DNA of 64,000 nucleotides. It comes from Sinorhizobium glycinis. Its GTDB lineage: Bacteria; Pseudomonadota; Alphaproteobacteria; Rhizobiales; Rhizobiaceae. The translations under genes and the position numbers were made by a program. The DNA is taken from positions 186,001 through 250,000 of the forward strand of contig NZ_LPUX01000055.1 of the NCBI RefSeq assembly GCF_001651865.1. The letters are read 5' to 3'. Below are positions 1 through 8,359 of this stretch, piece by piece (positions within the stretch are counted from its first letter, which is position 1; each line of letters starts with the position of its first letter). Below the pieces are notes generated by a model that did not search any database, was not told the DNA's origin, and saw nothing but the letters and a program-made list of their open reading frames with translations.

Positions 1-551
1 CAGACGAAGGCATAGTCGTTGAAGCCCTGGTTGGCGCCGCCCGGCACGTCGGCCAGAAATTCGTTGCCGCCCTTCGCCGACACATACTGATTGATCTGCA
101 CTTTCGCGGTGTTCTTGCCGAGCACCTCGAAATCGATCTCGTCATGCGGCTTCTTGTCGGTCGGGCCGATATAGGTGAAGAAGGCGGAGTTCAGCCCCGA
201 ACCGTCGGCCGCCTTGATCCGTGCCTCGTAAGTGCCGTAGCCGAAGCGCTTGCGGGTCTGGATCTCGCCGCAGGCGAAATTTCGCTTGCCTTCCTTGCGC
301 TCTTCGAAGCCCAGCTCGAGAATGCCGTCTACGATCTTGACCTGCTTTTTCGACCAGGTGCAGTTCTGATGCGCGCCGTTGTCCCATCCGTCCGATACGA
401 ACCAGACTTTTCTGTCCAGCTTGTCGAAATCATCCATGAACGAGGCGCCATTGGCACCGTCCTGTGCCGCGGCACCGCTCAAGGCGCAGGCGAGGGGAAG
501 TGCTGTGAAAAGGGCGAGGCGCCACAGGCGCCCATAACGGTTGGGGTTCAT
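1..551 (-). CDS. exoK: ExoK endo-beta-1,3-1,4-glycanase (GH16), 3' part cut by window edge
   Basis: Secreted glycanase that in S. meliloti cleaves nascent succinoglycan into low-molecular-weight forms. Only the first 183 residues are in the window; the rest lies left of base 1. The start is the ATG at 549-551, followed by a basic N-terminus and a hydrophobic signal peptide ending near ALSGAAA. The GH16 catalytic signature HDEIDFEVLG is present, with Glu138 and Glu142 as nucleophile and acid/base and Asp140 between them. It is the leftmost visible exo gene and reads away from exoI. In S. meliloti exoH lies next to exoK; here the neighbouring 0.8 kb holds no exoH. Confidence 0.93.
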   Translation of the reverse strand, partial: MNPNRYGRLWRLALFTALPLACALSGAAAQDGANGASFMDDFDKLDRKVWFVSDGWDNGAHQNCTWSKKQVKIVDGILELGFEERKEGKRNFACGEIQTRKRFGYGTYEARIKAADGSGLNSAFFTYIGPTDKKPHDEIDFEVLGKNTAKVQINQYVSAKGGNEFLADVPGGANQGFNDYAFV

Positions 552-1375
552 CGTCTTGCTGCCTTTTACTACGAATTCGGGCCGGGAAGTCAGGAGGCCA
601 CGGAACGGGGCTCGACTGTGGGTTGTCAGGATGGAGCGTAAACGCGGTTCTCCAGGGCGGCGCAGCGCGCATGATGTCGATCGGCGTCGAGACATAGGCG
701 CCCTATTCACGATATCCGTCACTCCTATCGGGCGGCGCCTGGCAGCGCCGTTTCAACAGAACAGACTTGAGCTCACATTGAATAAACTAGGCCATTTGCA
801 GAGAAAAAATATGGCAGTGCAGCAGAAAAATGATGGAGGCCATGCTGCATCGCACCCAAGCGGCGAAGTTTTCGACGGCAAGCCCTTACCTGCATAGGGC
901 AGCCATTCAGGATAAATCCCTGTTTCCTCGCATGTTGCGAAAACTGTGCCCCGCAAAATTTGGGGGCAATTGCAAGTTGAGAGAAGAGGCTGTGAATTTT
1001 CCAAGACGGACGCGATTTTTCCGACTTGGAACCGATGTTTCGGGCGGTTGCAGAGGGGAAATGCGGCAAGGATGAGGCGGGGGCTTCCAGTCAGCGCCGC
1101 CGCGGCTCAAGATAAATCGATTCGCACTAGCGACCGTTCGCAGAACTCGGGACCGGCGCCGAGCGGGCTAGTGAAGCCGTCCGGCGACCGCTGCCGCGCG
1201 CCGAGGGCGGGGCATTCCCACGGGTGATTACCCCTAAAATGTTTCTGGAAAATTGCCCTGCTTAAGACAATAGTATTTGCATACTTCAGTGCTTTCAGTA
1301 CCAAAGCAAGCCCGCCGCGCAATCGGCGGGTTTTTTGCGAACAGGTACGGGCGCATCGCTGCCCACGCCGCCGGG
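552..1375. other. Intergenic region between exoK and the 85-aa membrane protein gene
   Basis: About 820 bases with no convincing coding frame on either strand. This is where exoH would be expected by comparison with S. meliloti; I see no recognisable remnant of an acyltransferase. The only clear structure is a factor-independent terminator on the plus strand at 1310-1336, which has no plus-strand gene in front of it. Confidence 0.6.
1310..1336 (+). terminator. Rho-independent terminator without an upstream gene
   Basis: Perfect 7-bp stem CCCGCCG (1311-1317) with CGGCGGG (1324-1330), loop CGCAAT, directly followed by six T (1331-1336). The T run makes it functional for plus-strand transcription only. 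No plus-strand CDS precedes it, so a small RNA ending here is the simplest explanation. Confidence 0.8.
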
Positions 1376-1633
1376 CTACTCGTCCTTGGACTTGGCTGAG
1401 ATCGTGTCCGGATTGCTCCCCCGGAAGGGCTTTCTCAGTTCGTCTAGTTCAGCCTGACGCTCTGCCGCTATGACCGGTTCCCTTGATTTCAGCGAAGGCA
1501 TCAGGATGGCTGCCAGCAGGCCGATCGGGCCAAGCACGCAACCGATCAGCAGCCAAAGAAGACTGTGTCCGCCCCTCACCGCAGCGACGACCGCGGTCGC
1601 GATGGCGCAGAATATCCAGAACTCGACGATCAT
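1376..1633 (-). CDS. Small two-helix membrane protein (85 aa), unknown function
   Basis: An N-terminal helix (about residues 2-19) and a second helix with the turn motif GPIGLLAAIL (about 23-45) are followed by a charged, Lys/Glu-rich cytoplasmic tail. The LGPIGLL pattern resembles short bacterial membrane proteins such as the superinfection-immunity-like family, but I cannot assign it. The start is the ATG at 1631-1633 with a weak GAGAG ribosome site. It lies between exoK and exoI on the same strand, 37 bases downstream of the exoI stop, and could be read through from exoI. Confidence 0.6.
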   Translation of the reverse strand: MIVEFWIFCAIATAVVAAVRGGHSLLWLLIGCVLGPIGLLAAILMPSLKSREPVIAAERQAELDELRKPFRGSNPDTISAKSKDE

Positions 1634-1670
1634 TGACTCTCACTTGACACCTACGAGGGAAGCCCTCGGA

Positions 1671-2243
1671 TTACTCTTCCGCTACGCGTTGGGAGCCTTC
1701 TGCTCTGGGTTGCCCTCGCCACATCCCGGCCCGGAGTGATCGTGCCATTTCCTGTGCGGCGGCGTACAGTCCCCTGTCGTGGTTTTCCCTGTTTATTGCG
1801 TAGCCGGATTCGACCAGCCAGCGGTTCACGTCTTTCCCGTCCGCTCGGAAACATGTGCCGATGTAACGACCGTAACGGTCGCGGCCCGCGAATTCGCAGC
1901 GGATGGGACGGGACGCCGAAAGAAATGCATCCAGGGCCAGCGACGATTCCTTGCCGCACCGGTAGTCTGCTCCGGATTCGTCGAGGCAGACCTGCCAATC
2001 TTCCGGTGCATCCACTCCGTTAAGTTGGATGCGCTCGCCTGCAATTTCAATGGTGTCGCCGTCGATCACGAAGGCGTCGCCGATGATCGGCCCGGTGCCC
2101 GCGGCAGGGCCCGCCGTCAACAGTAGGACAAGCGCTATCGGTACGGTCCCTGGGGGGAGCCGCGGCGATACCCCACACCATCGTGCGTGCGGCCGCTGGG
2201 GTCCTCCGGCGAGGATCGTTGCCGCCATCCGACTGCCGATCAT
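1671..2243 (-). CDS. exoI: ExoI, thermonuclease (SNase)-like exported protein
   Basis: SNase-fold protein named ExoI in sinorhizobial exo clusters. Its biochemical role in polysaccharide synthesis is not established and no sugar-modifying motif is visible. After a hydrophobic export segment (IALVLLLTAGPAAG) comes the SNase core: VIDGDTIEI, then LNGVDAPE, then RDRYGRYIGTC, matching the Asp/Arg/Asp layout of the nuclease family. The frame stays open to 2309; the ATG at 2243 is preferred because it leaves a compact leader, but 2228 is possible. In S. meliloti exoT, exoW and exoV separate exoI from exoU; here only a 24-residue gene does. Confidence 0.75.
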   Translation of the reverse strand: MIGSRMAATILAGGPQRPHARWCGVSPRLPPGTVPIALVLLLTAGPAAGTGPIIGDAFVIDGDTIEIAGERIQLNGVDAPEDWQVCLDESGADYRCGKESSLALDAFLSASRPIRCEFAGRDRYGRYIGTCFRADGKDVNRWLVESGYAINRENHDRGLYAAAQEMARSLRAGMWRGQPRAEGSQRVAEE

Positions 2244-2410
2244 GCGTCCATCCCCGCCCCGTTGAGGCAATGAACCTAACTCAGGGGCGTTGCGGACCGC
2301 ATCCTTCAAAAACTAGGGGGCGCGTTCGAGATCCGTGGATATTGGCGATAGATCCTGAAGGGGTAGCCAGCCCCTTCAGGAAACGTCGAAAAATCATCCG
2401 CGGCATTTGA

Positions 2411-2485
2411 TCAGAAGACGAACATGTAGAGCAGGATGATGACAATCAGGGGAACACCCATCAGCCAGAGAACGATACCTTTCAT
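2411..2485 (-). CDS. 24-residue single-helix membrane protein
   Basis: Almost the whole product is one hydrophobic helix (MKGIVLWLMGVPLIV and on). Very similar tiny proteins starting MKGI-WLMG-P are, from memory, common in rhizobial genomes, with unknown function. The start at 2485 is chosen because an exact general-stress promoter (GGAAC-N16-CGTT, 2521-2545) ends about 36 bases upstream, giving a short leader with a CCGGGA ribosome site. An upstream ATG at 2512 would lie almost at the predicted transcription start. Too short for standard gene callers; the promoter is the main evidence that it is real. Confidence 0.65.
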   Translation of the reverse strand: MKGIVLWLMGVPLIVIILLYMFVF

Positions 2486-2520
2486 TTCAATATCCCGGTA
2501 GTTGTTGTCCATGCCGAGGT

Positions 2521-2545
2521 AACGCGGCGCGTAGAAAAGCGTTCC
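2521..2545 (-). promoter_or_regulatory. EcfG/RpoE2-type promoter for the 24-aa gene
   Basis: On the minus strand GGAAC (2541-2545), 16 bases, then CGTT (2521-2524). This is an exact match to the general-stress sigma promoter of sinorhizobia, placed 36 bases before the ATG at 2485. Confidence 0.7.
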
Positions 2546-2647
2546 TCTGCCGGCATGGCGCAACACGGTCGGATCGTCGCGGAACAACGGGCCACGGGAG
2601 CAGCCAGCGACCCGCGGCATTCCCGCTTCAGCGTTTGCTGGCGCGCT

Positions 2648-3673
2648 TTACTCCGCTCGATCCACTGCAAGGCCCTCGAGGAGGTAGCGGACATCGCCCG
2701 TTCCGCCGAGCGCCACCGGAGCAGGCGACGTGGAACGGCGGAAGCGCTCGGTCTTGTCCCCGACAATGCCGCCGACGATTGCCGGGAGGGCGGCGGGGTG
2801 CGTGAGGGCATAGGCGAATGCGGACGCGAAACCTTCATGGTTCTTCAGGTCAAGGAAGTGCCGCAACTCGTAGCGACCGCGGATATGGCGTTCATGCCGC
2901 CGCAGCGCCGCGGCGACGTCGCCGCTCAGGCCTGTCCCGGCGAGGATGGCGCGGTCGGCCTCATAGAGGCGCCGCAGGTCGATCGTTCGGTGGCTGCCGC
3001 TTAGTGAGTTGCCCCGCACCACGGCCGCATAGCCGCAGCTATGGATGATTTTATAGCGCGCGCCTTGCGCGAGCGCCCTGGCATAGAGGTCGAAGTCCTC
3101 GCCGAGGCGTAAGGTCTCATTATAGCGAAGGTGGAACTCGTCCAAAAACGAGCGCCGCATCAGCGGCTTCAGGAAACCGATCTCGCCACGCCGCACCCCG
3201 CGACGCGAAATGTTGCCGTCGACGAAGCCGACGAGATCGAGCAGGCGAGGACTGGGCGCGAAACGTTCGATCTTGCGCTCGGCCGCCGTTGCCTGCGCGG
3301 CGTCGATGAAGGCAATATTATCGGCGACGAAATCCCAGCCGTCCTGCGCAAGCAATCGGGCCATCCGCCCCGGGAAGAAGAAATCGTCCGCATCCAGCAC
3401 GCCAAGTAGCGGGGATCTCGAAACGGCGATCGCGTGGTTGCGCGCTGCGGCGGGTCCACGGTTCTCTTCGAAGCGGACGACATGCAGCCGACCGCTGGCA
3501 TCGTCGGCGGCGCGAGCGGCGGCTGCGGTGTCATCGGTCGAGCCGTCGTCGATGACGACGACCTCCGCGACTTCCGGTTCGGCGAGCGCAGATCCGATGG
3601 CCCTAGCGATCGTGTCGGCGGCATTCTTGGCGGCAATGATAATGCAGACATTCGTCGGCGCGGCTGACGTCAT
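2648..3673 (-). CDS. exoU: ExoU, family 2 glucosyltransferase of succinoglycan-type repeat synthesis
   Basis: In S. meliloti ExoU adds a side-chain glucose (beta-1,6) to the lipid-linked repeat unit on the cytoplasmic face. Residues about 7-180 form a GT-A fold: VVVIDDGSTDD at 38-48 and the metal-binding DADD at 94-97. Length is 341 residues. The start at 3673 follows GGAGG at a good distance; an open frame to 3760 has no ribosome site. It is read in the same direction as exoX, 223 bases downstream of it, with a strong hairpin in the gap. ExoV and ExoW genes that follow it in S. meliloti are absent. Confidence 0.9.
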   Translation of the reverse strand: MTSAAPTNVCIIIAAKNAADTIARAIGSALAEPEVAEVVVIDDGSTDDTAAAARAADDASGRLHVVRFEENRGPAAARNHAIAVSRSPLLGVLDADDFFFPGRMARLLAQDGWDFVADNIAFIDAAQATAAERKIERFAPSPRLLDLVGFVDGNISRRGVRRGEIGFLKPLMRRSFLDEFHLRYNETLRLGEDFDLYARALAQGARYKIIHSCGYAAVVRGNSLSGSHRTIDLRRLYEADRAILAGTGLSGDVAAALRRHERHIRGRYELRHFLDLKNHEGFASAFAYALTHPAALPAIVGGIVGDKTERFRRSTSPAPVALGGTGDVRYLLEGLAVDRAE

Positions 3674-3707
3674 ACTGGCCTCCAGCGAATCATCCAATGC
3701 GTCTTGT

Positions 3708-3750
3708 GCATGTTGCCTTCGATTGGGGCCGATCGAAGGACAAAACATGC
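3708..3750. promoter_or_regulatory. Composite stem-loop between exoX and exoU
   Basis: Inner stem CCTTCGAT (3716-3723) with ATCGAAGG (3732-3739) around an 8-base loop, enclosed by GCATGTT (3708-3714) with AACATGC (3744-3750). There is no T run, so it is more likely an RNA-processing or attenuating structure, or a protein-binding palindrome, than a simple terminator. Confidence 0.5.
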
Positions 3751-3896
3751 GGCAATTCATGTGCTACAGCGGCCTTATGGGCGTTGAAAACCGCACGGGC
3801 GTGGAGCGACACGCAGGAACATGCATCGCGATCATGTCGCAAACGCGTCAAAGGGCAGGATTTTTTGCAGGCGCGAAAAGGGCCGAGAGACCTCGG

Positions 3897-4187
3897 TCAG
3901 GAATTGAAGTGGCGGGGGCGGTTCAGACGCCGCAGGGAAACCTTGCTCGCCTGCTTTTCGTCACTCGTCGCTTCGGCCGGCGGCTTGCCGGGGGATAACT
4001 TTCGGCGCTCGCGCGCCTCCTTCCACACCAGGAAAAGCACGGCGAGAAAATATCCGACCTGTATGAGAACCGCACAAATCAGCGTCTGAACAGCCGTCGA
4101 GGCGAGCGAGCCGGTCAGGAAATAGGTTGCGATGGCAAACGCCGCCAGCGCGCCGAACATGCTCACAAGGAAGCGTGGTGCGAACAT
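3897..4187 (-). CDS. exoX: ExoX, small membrane inhibitor of exopolysaccharide synthesis
   Basis: ExoX (about 98 residues in S. meliloti, 96 here) lowers exopolysaccharide output post-transcriptionally in proportion to the exoX:exoY gene ratio, probably by acting on ExoY in the inner membrane. Two hydrophobic helices (about residues 4-25 and 33-54) are followed by a basic cytoplasmic tail rich in Lys/Arg. The start is the ATG at 4185-4187 after GGGGTAGG. It diverges from exoY across an unusually long AT-rich spacer, the arrangement conserved in sinorhizobia. Confidence 0.9.
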   Translation of the reverse strand: MFAPRFLVSMFGALAAFAIATYFLTGSLASTAVQTLICAVLIQVGYFLAVLFLVWKEARERRKLSPGKPPAEATSDEKQASKVSLRRLNRPRHFNS

Positions 4188-4963
4188 CGCCTACCCCGCT
4201 CTCTGATTTTCTGGTGGAACCGTCATCGAATTCCCAAGCCTCGCTCCTGTTTGAACTATATTAGCGGTCGCTTGTCTCTTCAACCTGCAAAATGCAACTT
4301 TGTCGCTACGGTACCTATTCCGAAAAGCTTTCCGTCATCTTTAAGTAGACGGAAAAATTCGATGAGGTCTGCCGTTAACGATACAATCACTGATATGTTC
4401 ACCTGTTTTAAGTGATTATTTTTTCGCGAAATCAGGGGGTCAAGATGACTCGCCGGCGCGGCCCCTAAATTGACAGGGGAAAATGCGAACTCGTTCTGAT
4501 TGCTGCTATTTTTGCCTTTGCCCGAACAATTTTTTGGATCAACTTTTGTTACAAGGTCCCGGGCCGGCGCCTCAGAATATGTGCGGCGCAATAAAATGAT
4601 GCAATGCAAAAAAGTCATACGATATTTACCGCTTGTAAAATTTCGCGAGCACATGGCGTCGTCGCGGCGAGTGAAAAATTGATGCGCCAAATACAATACT
4701 TTAGGCATCGCAAATAATGAACGCGCGCCGATGTTTGAATGTGACAATTCAGGGCTGATCTATTTTAGCTGTGACCTCCAACCGATATGCTTAAAATCCG
4801 GTAATAGTGTCACGTCGGCCCTGCCGAAAAATGCTTTGAGGCAGCGGGCTCCAGCGCCCGCCATCATTCCGCCTTCAAAAATCAAATTCTCACCATACAC
4901 TCGCGCTAGATGACGCCCCGTCCCACGGGACCGACAATCGCCAACCTAAATGGAGTCCCCTCT
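4188..4963. promoter_or_regulatory. exoX-exoY divergent control region
   Basis: A 776-base spacer clearly richer in A+T than the flanking genes, with many homopolymer A/T runs and no credible CDS. In S. meliloti the corresponding spacer carries the divergent exoX and exoY promoters and binding sites of the repressor MucR. AT-rich tracts here would suit that xenogeneic-silencer-like protein. I cannot place individual promoters with confidence. Confidence 0.6.
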
Positions 4964-5644
4964 ATGAAGTCCGCGACTCGCTCGGCCAGTACGGCTTTTT
5001 TTATCCCCCAGGAGACCGGTGCCATCCGGCCGATCGGCGGGATATCAAAGCGAAGCTTCGACGTTCTCATTGCCTTTCTGGCACTCGTCGCCCTCAGTCC
5101 GCTTTTCCTGCTCATCATGACGCTGGTTAAGCTCTCGGATGGGGGTAGCATTTTCTATGGACACCGCCGCATCGGCCACAACGGTCAGACCTTCAAGTGC
5201 CTCAAGTTCCGCACGATGATGGAAAACGGCGATCGGGTCCTGCAGGAATTCTTCAAGTCGAATCCTGCCGCCTACGAAGAATGGCGCACGACGCGCAAGC
5301 TGCAAGACGATCCGCGCGTCACCGTTGTCGGAAGCGTCCTTCGCAAGCTCAGCCTTGATGAGCTGCCCCAGCTCCTCAACATCATTCGTGGTGAAATGAG
5401 CATCGTCGGACCGCGTCCGGTGGTCGAAGACGAGCTGGAGCTCTATGATTCGGCCGCAGAGTTCTATCTGCGCTCCCGCCCCGGTCTGACCGGTCTTTGG
5501 CAGATCAGCGGCCGCAATGATGTATCCTATGCCGCCCGGGTGGCCTTCGATACGCATTATGTCCAGAACTGGTCGCTCCTTGCCGACCTTGTCATCGTCT
5601 TCAAGACGATCCCCGCCGTCTGCCTCTCCCGCGGCAGCTACTGA
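4964..5644 (+). CDS. exoY: ExoY, undecaprenyl-phosphate galactosyl-1-phosphate transferase
   Basis: Starts repeat-unit assembly by moving galactose-1-phosphate from UDP-galactose to the undecaprenyl carrier in the inner membrane, working with ExoF. At 226 residues it equals the S. meliloti protein. One membrane helix (about 33-54) is followed by the bacterial sugar-transferase domain with KFRTM near 81-85, KLSLDELPQL and MSIVGPRPV, all family signatures. The ATG at 4964 is chosen over the in-frame ATG at 4910 because it gives the family N-terminus MKSATRS and has GGAG upstream. First gene of exoY-exoF-exoQ. Confidence 0.95.
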   Translation: MKSATRSASTAFFIPQETGAIRPIGGISKRSFDVLIAFLALVALSPLFLLIMTLVKLSDGGSIFYGHRRIGHNGQTFKCLKFRTMMENGDRVLQEFFKSNPAAYEEWRTTRKLQDDPRVTVVGSVLRKLSLDELPQLLNIIRGEMSIVGPRPVVEDELELYDSAAEFYLRSRPGLTGLWQISGRNDVSYAARVAFDTHYVQNWSLLADLVIVFKTIPAVCLSRGSY

Positions 5645-5698
5645 AACCTTGGCGCCCGCTCGCGACCGAGTACGACGCCAAGCAACGGGAAATCCCAA

Positions 5699-6964
5699 AT
5701 GCAATTGATCAGAGTTCCAGGGGCGCCAACCGGCTCCCGCAAGCTTTTCCATTTCGCCCGCCTCGCACTCTGCGCGGCGCTAGTCGTGTCCGCTGCGACC
5801 GTCGCCCGGGCGGACGACTATCGCCTCGGCGTCATGGACAAATTGCGGATTCGCGTTGCCGAATGGCAGACGGCCGAGGGCGCGGTCCGGGATTGGTCGG
5901 CCGTCAGCGGCGAATATACGGTCGGAGCATCGGGCAGCGTCTCGCTGCCTTTTGTCGGCGATCTGCCCGCCTCGGGCCGGACGACGACGGAGGTCGCCGA
6001 AGAGATCGGCATCAAGATGCAGAAGCTGTTCGGTCTGCGCGACCGGCCGTCTGCCTCGGTCGAAATGGCACAGTACCGGCCGGTCTACCTCTATGGCGAG
6101 GTGGAGACACCTGGCGAGTACCCCTACGCTCCCAATCTGACGGTCCTCAAGGCAATCAGCCTCAGCGGCGGGCTGCGCCGGGGCCCGAGCGGCCAGCGTT
6201 TCGCCCGCGACTATATCGCTGCGAATGGCGATTCGTCCGTCCAGGTTGCCGAGCGCAACCGGCTGCTCATTCGGCGTGCCCGTCTGCAGGCGGAGATAGC
6301 CAAGCATGACAAGATCACGCTGCCCGAGGAACTCAAGAACGCCGCCGGCGTTGACAAGCTGCTCGAAAGCGAGACGGCGCTGATGGTATCGCGCGACAAG
6401 CGACAGGACCGCCAGCTCGACGCCCTGGCAGATCTCAAGTCCCTGCTGCAAAGCGAGATCGACTCGCTGGCGAAGAAATCCGAGACGCAACAGCGCCAGC
6501 TCGAACTCGCCACCGAGGATCTGGACAAGGTCGACAGCCTCGCCGAGAAGGGCCTGGCGCTCAGCCAGCGCAAGCTCTCCCTCGAGCAGCGGGTGGCCGA
6601 CGTGCAGTCGCAGCTTCTCGACATCGATACGACATCGCTCAAGGCCAAGCAGGACGTGAGCAAGGCGACGCAGGACGAATCCAACCTGCGCAACGACTGG
6701 GATGCGCAACTCGCCCAGGAACTGCAGAACACCGAGGCCGAACTCGACACGCTGACGCTGAAGCTCGGCACCAGCCGGGATCTGATGACCGAGGCACTCA
6801 TGCAATCGGCAGACGCGGCGCAACTGGAGGAGCAAGCCGAAAGCATCACCTATTCGATCATTCGCGAACAGGACGGAAAGTCGACGGAGATCGCGGCGAC
6901 CGAGACCACGCCGGTGCTTCCCGGTGACGTGATCAAGGTCAATGCTGCAGTGGCGATGCGGTGA
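5699..6964 (+). CDS. exoF: ExoF, periplasmic polysaccharide export/initiation protein
   Basis: Required with ExoY for the first galactosyl transfer; belongs to the Wza-type export family. Signal peptide to about residue 38 (ending TVARA), polysaccharide export domain (about 38-130) and a soluble ligand-binding beta-grasp segment around YLYGEVETPGEYPYAPNLT. Residues about 195-385 are a long, charged, Leu-rich region predicted to form coiled coils. A hydrophobic stretch is lacking at the C-terminus, so it is periplasmic rather than inner-membrane. Start ATG 5699 with GGGAA upstream; 54 bases after exoY and 4 bases before exoQ, so one operon. Confidence 0.92.
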   Translation: MQLIRVPGAPTGSRKLFHFARLALCAALVVSAATVARADDYRLGVMDKLRIRVAEWQTAEGAVRDWSAVSGEYTVGASGSVSLPFVGDLPASGRTTTEVAEEIGIKMQKLFGLRDRPSASVEMAQYRPVYLYGEVETPGEYPYAPNLTVLKAISLSGGLRRGPSGQRFARDYIAANGDSSVQVAERNRLLIRRARLQAEIAKHDKITLPEELKNAAGVDKLLESETALMVSRDKRQDRQLDALADLKSLLQSEIDSLAKKSETQQRQLELATEDLDKVDSLAEKGLALSQRKLSLEQRVADVQSQLLDIDTTSLKAKQDVSKATQDESNLRNDWDAQLAQELQNTEAELDTLTLKLGTSRDLMTEALMQSADAAQLEEQAESITYSIIREQDGKSTEIAATETTPVLPGDVIKVNAAVAMR

Positions 6965-6968
6965 GAGC

Positions 6969-8249
6969 ATGAGGGTCCGGAAGGCGAGCCTCATAGATCC
7001 TGACGCGAATGGGCTTTACGGCACCGCGGCCGTTGCCCTTTCGCTCTTCGTGTTCGCCTATTCGACCCGTTTCGGGCAGGTTTCCGTCCTGCTCTATTAC
7101 GGCCTGTGGCTGCCGCTTGTTCTCGTCGATTACCGGAGAGTGCTCGGCAACTACGGCAAGTTCCTCTGGATCTTCGCCTTTGTGATCCTTGCCTGCCTTT
7201 CCATGTTCTGGTCGGCCGCGCCGGGCGTGACGCTGCGCACCAGCATCCAATATTTGAGCCACATCGTCTGCGCGCTCATTGCCATGCGGGTGATCGACAT
7301 CCGCACGCTCGCCCGCGGGGCCATTGCCGGGGTGGCCATCGTACTGGTCTACTCGTTGCTTTTCGGCGTCTACCATTACGACCCGCTCGACGGCACATAC
7401 AGCTTCGTCGGCGCATTCGCTTCCAAGAACCAGCTGGGCTTCTATGCGTCGCTCGGCATCTACTTCGCCTTCATGGCCGTCGTTGTTCTGGGCGAGGGGG
7501 GCGTTTGGCGTATGGCCGCAGGCGGCGTGGGGGCCATCGCCGCCTATTCGCTGCTCGCCTCGCAATCGGCCACGTCGGTGCTGACGACGGCAGCGATCGT
7601 CGGGCTCTGTGTCGGCATGCGCGCGATCACCGCGCTCAGGCCCGCGAGCCGAAAGGGTCTCTTCATCGGCGTGGCGGCGTTCGGCAGCATTGCCGCCGTC
7701 GCCCTGATCTATGCCGGTGCAATCGATCTCGTCCTCGGCGCATTCGGCAAGGATTCAACGCTCACCGGACGCACCTATCTTTGGCAGCAAGGTATCGAAG
7801 CCGCACAGTCCGCCCCTGTCTTCGGCATCGGCTACCAGGCCTATTGGGTCCAGGGATTTTCCGAGGCGGAGCGGCTGTGGGAAGAGTTCTACATCACCGC
7901 CCGCTCCGGCTTCCACTTTCACAATACGTATATCGAGGCCGCCGTCGAAACGGGATTGGCGGGCCTGATGCTGTTGACCATGCTGCTGCTCACGGCCGTT
8001 TTCGGTCAATTGAAGCGTCTGCTGTCCGAGGACCGGGATGCCGAGGCGATGGTGCTGTTCGGCATCGCGATGCTCCTCTTCATTCGCTCCTTCGTCGAGA
8101 TCGATATCATGAACCCGTACCAAGTCGGCTCATTCCTGCTGTACTTCACCGCGGGGAAATTGACGATAGCGCGCCGCGGACAGGCGGTGACCTGGCTTTG
8201 GCCGGGCGACGGGCACAGGGCGCCCTATGGGCCGCGGCTCAGCATGTGA
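6969..8249 (+). CDS. exoQ: ExoQ, Wzy-type exopolysaccharide polymerase
   Basis: Inner-membrane protein that in S. meliloti is needed for high-molecular-weight polymer. Around ten to twelve hydrophobic helices span the 426 residues, with the large periplasmic loop of the O-antigen ligase/polymerase family after LTGRTYLWQQG and containing the conserved FHFHNTYIEAAVETG segment. The ATG at 6969 lies four bases past the exoF stop and is preferred to 6942, which would overlap exoF. Because exoP (export co-polymerase) is outside and exoT is absent, ExoQ is the only visible polymerisation gene. Ends 110 bases from the convergent exoB stop; exoZ, expected here, is missing. Confidence 0.93.
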   Translation: MRVRKASLIDPDANGLYGTAAVALSLFVFAYSTRFGQVSVLLYYGLWLPLVLVDYRRVLGNYGKFLWIFAFVILACLSMFWSAAPGVTLRTSIQYLSHIVCALIAMRVIDIRTLARGAIAGVAIVLVYSLLFGVYHYDPLDGTYSFVGAFASKNQLGFYASLGIYFAFMAVVVLGEGGVWRMAAGGVGAIAAYSLLASQSATSVLTTAAIVGLCVGMRAITALRPASRKGLFIGVAAFGSIAAVALIYAGAIDLVLGAFGKDSTLTGRTYLWQQGIEAAQSAPVFGIGYQAYWVQGFSEAERLWEEFYITARSGFHFHNTYIEAAVETGLAGLMLLTMLLLTAVFGQLKRLLSEDRDAEAMVLFGIAMLLFIRSFVEIDIMNPYQVGSFLLYFTAGKLTIARRGQAVTWLWPGDGHRAPYGPRLSM

Positions 8250-8359
8250 TATCGCGGTCAGAGGGGCGAGGGGAAGCGGGCAGCGCGGACGGGCGCCGCC
8301 GGCAGCCGTCGGACTCACCGGGCCAGCGTCAAACAGGCCCGGCGCGGCTGCCGGCTTGC

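Noticed and set aside
552-1375. A decayed exoH gene
   Set aside because: No stretch in any frame showed the multi-helix acyltransferase pattern; the region looks plainly non-coding.
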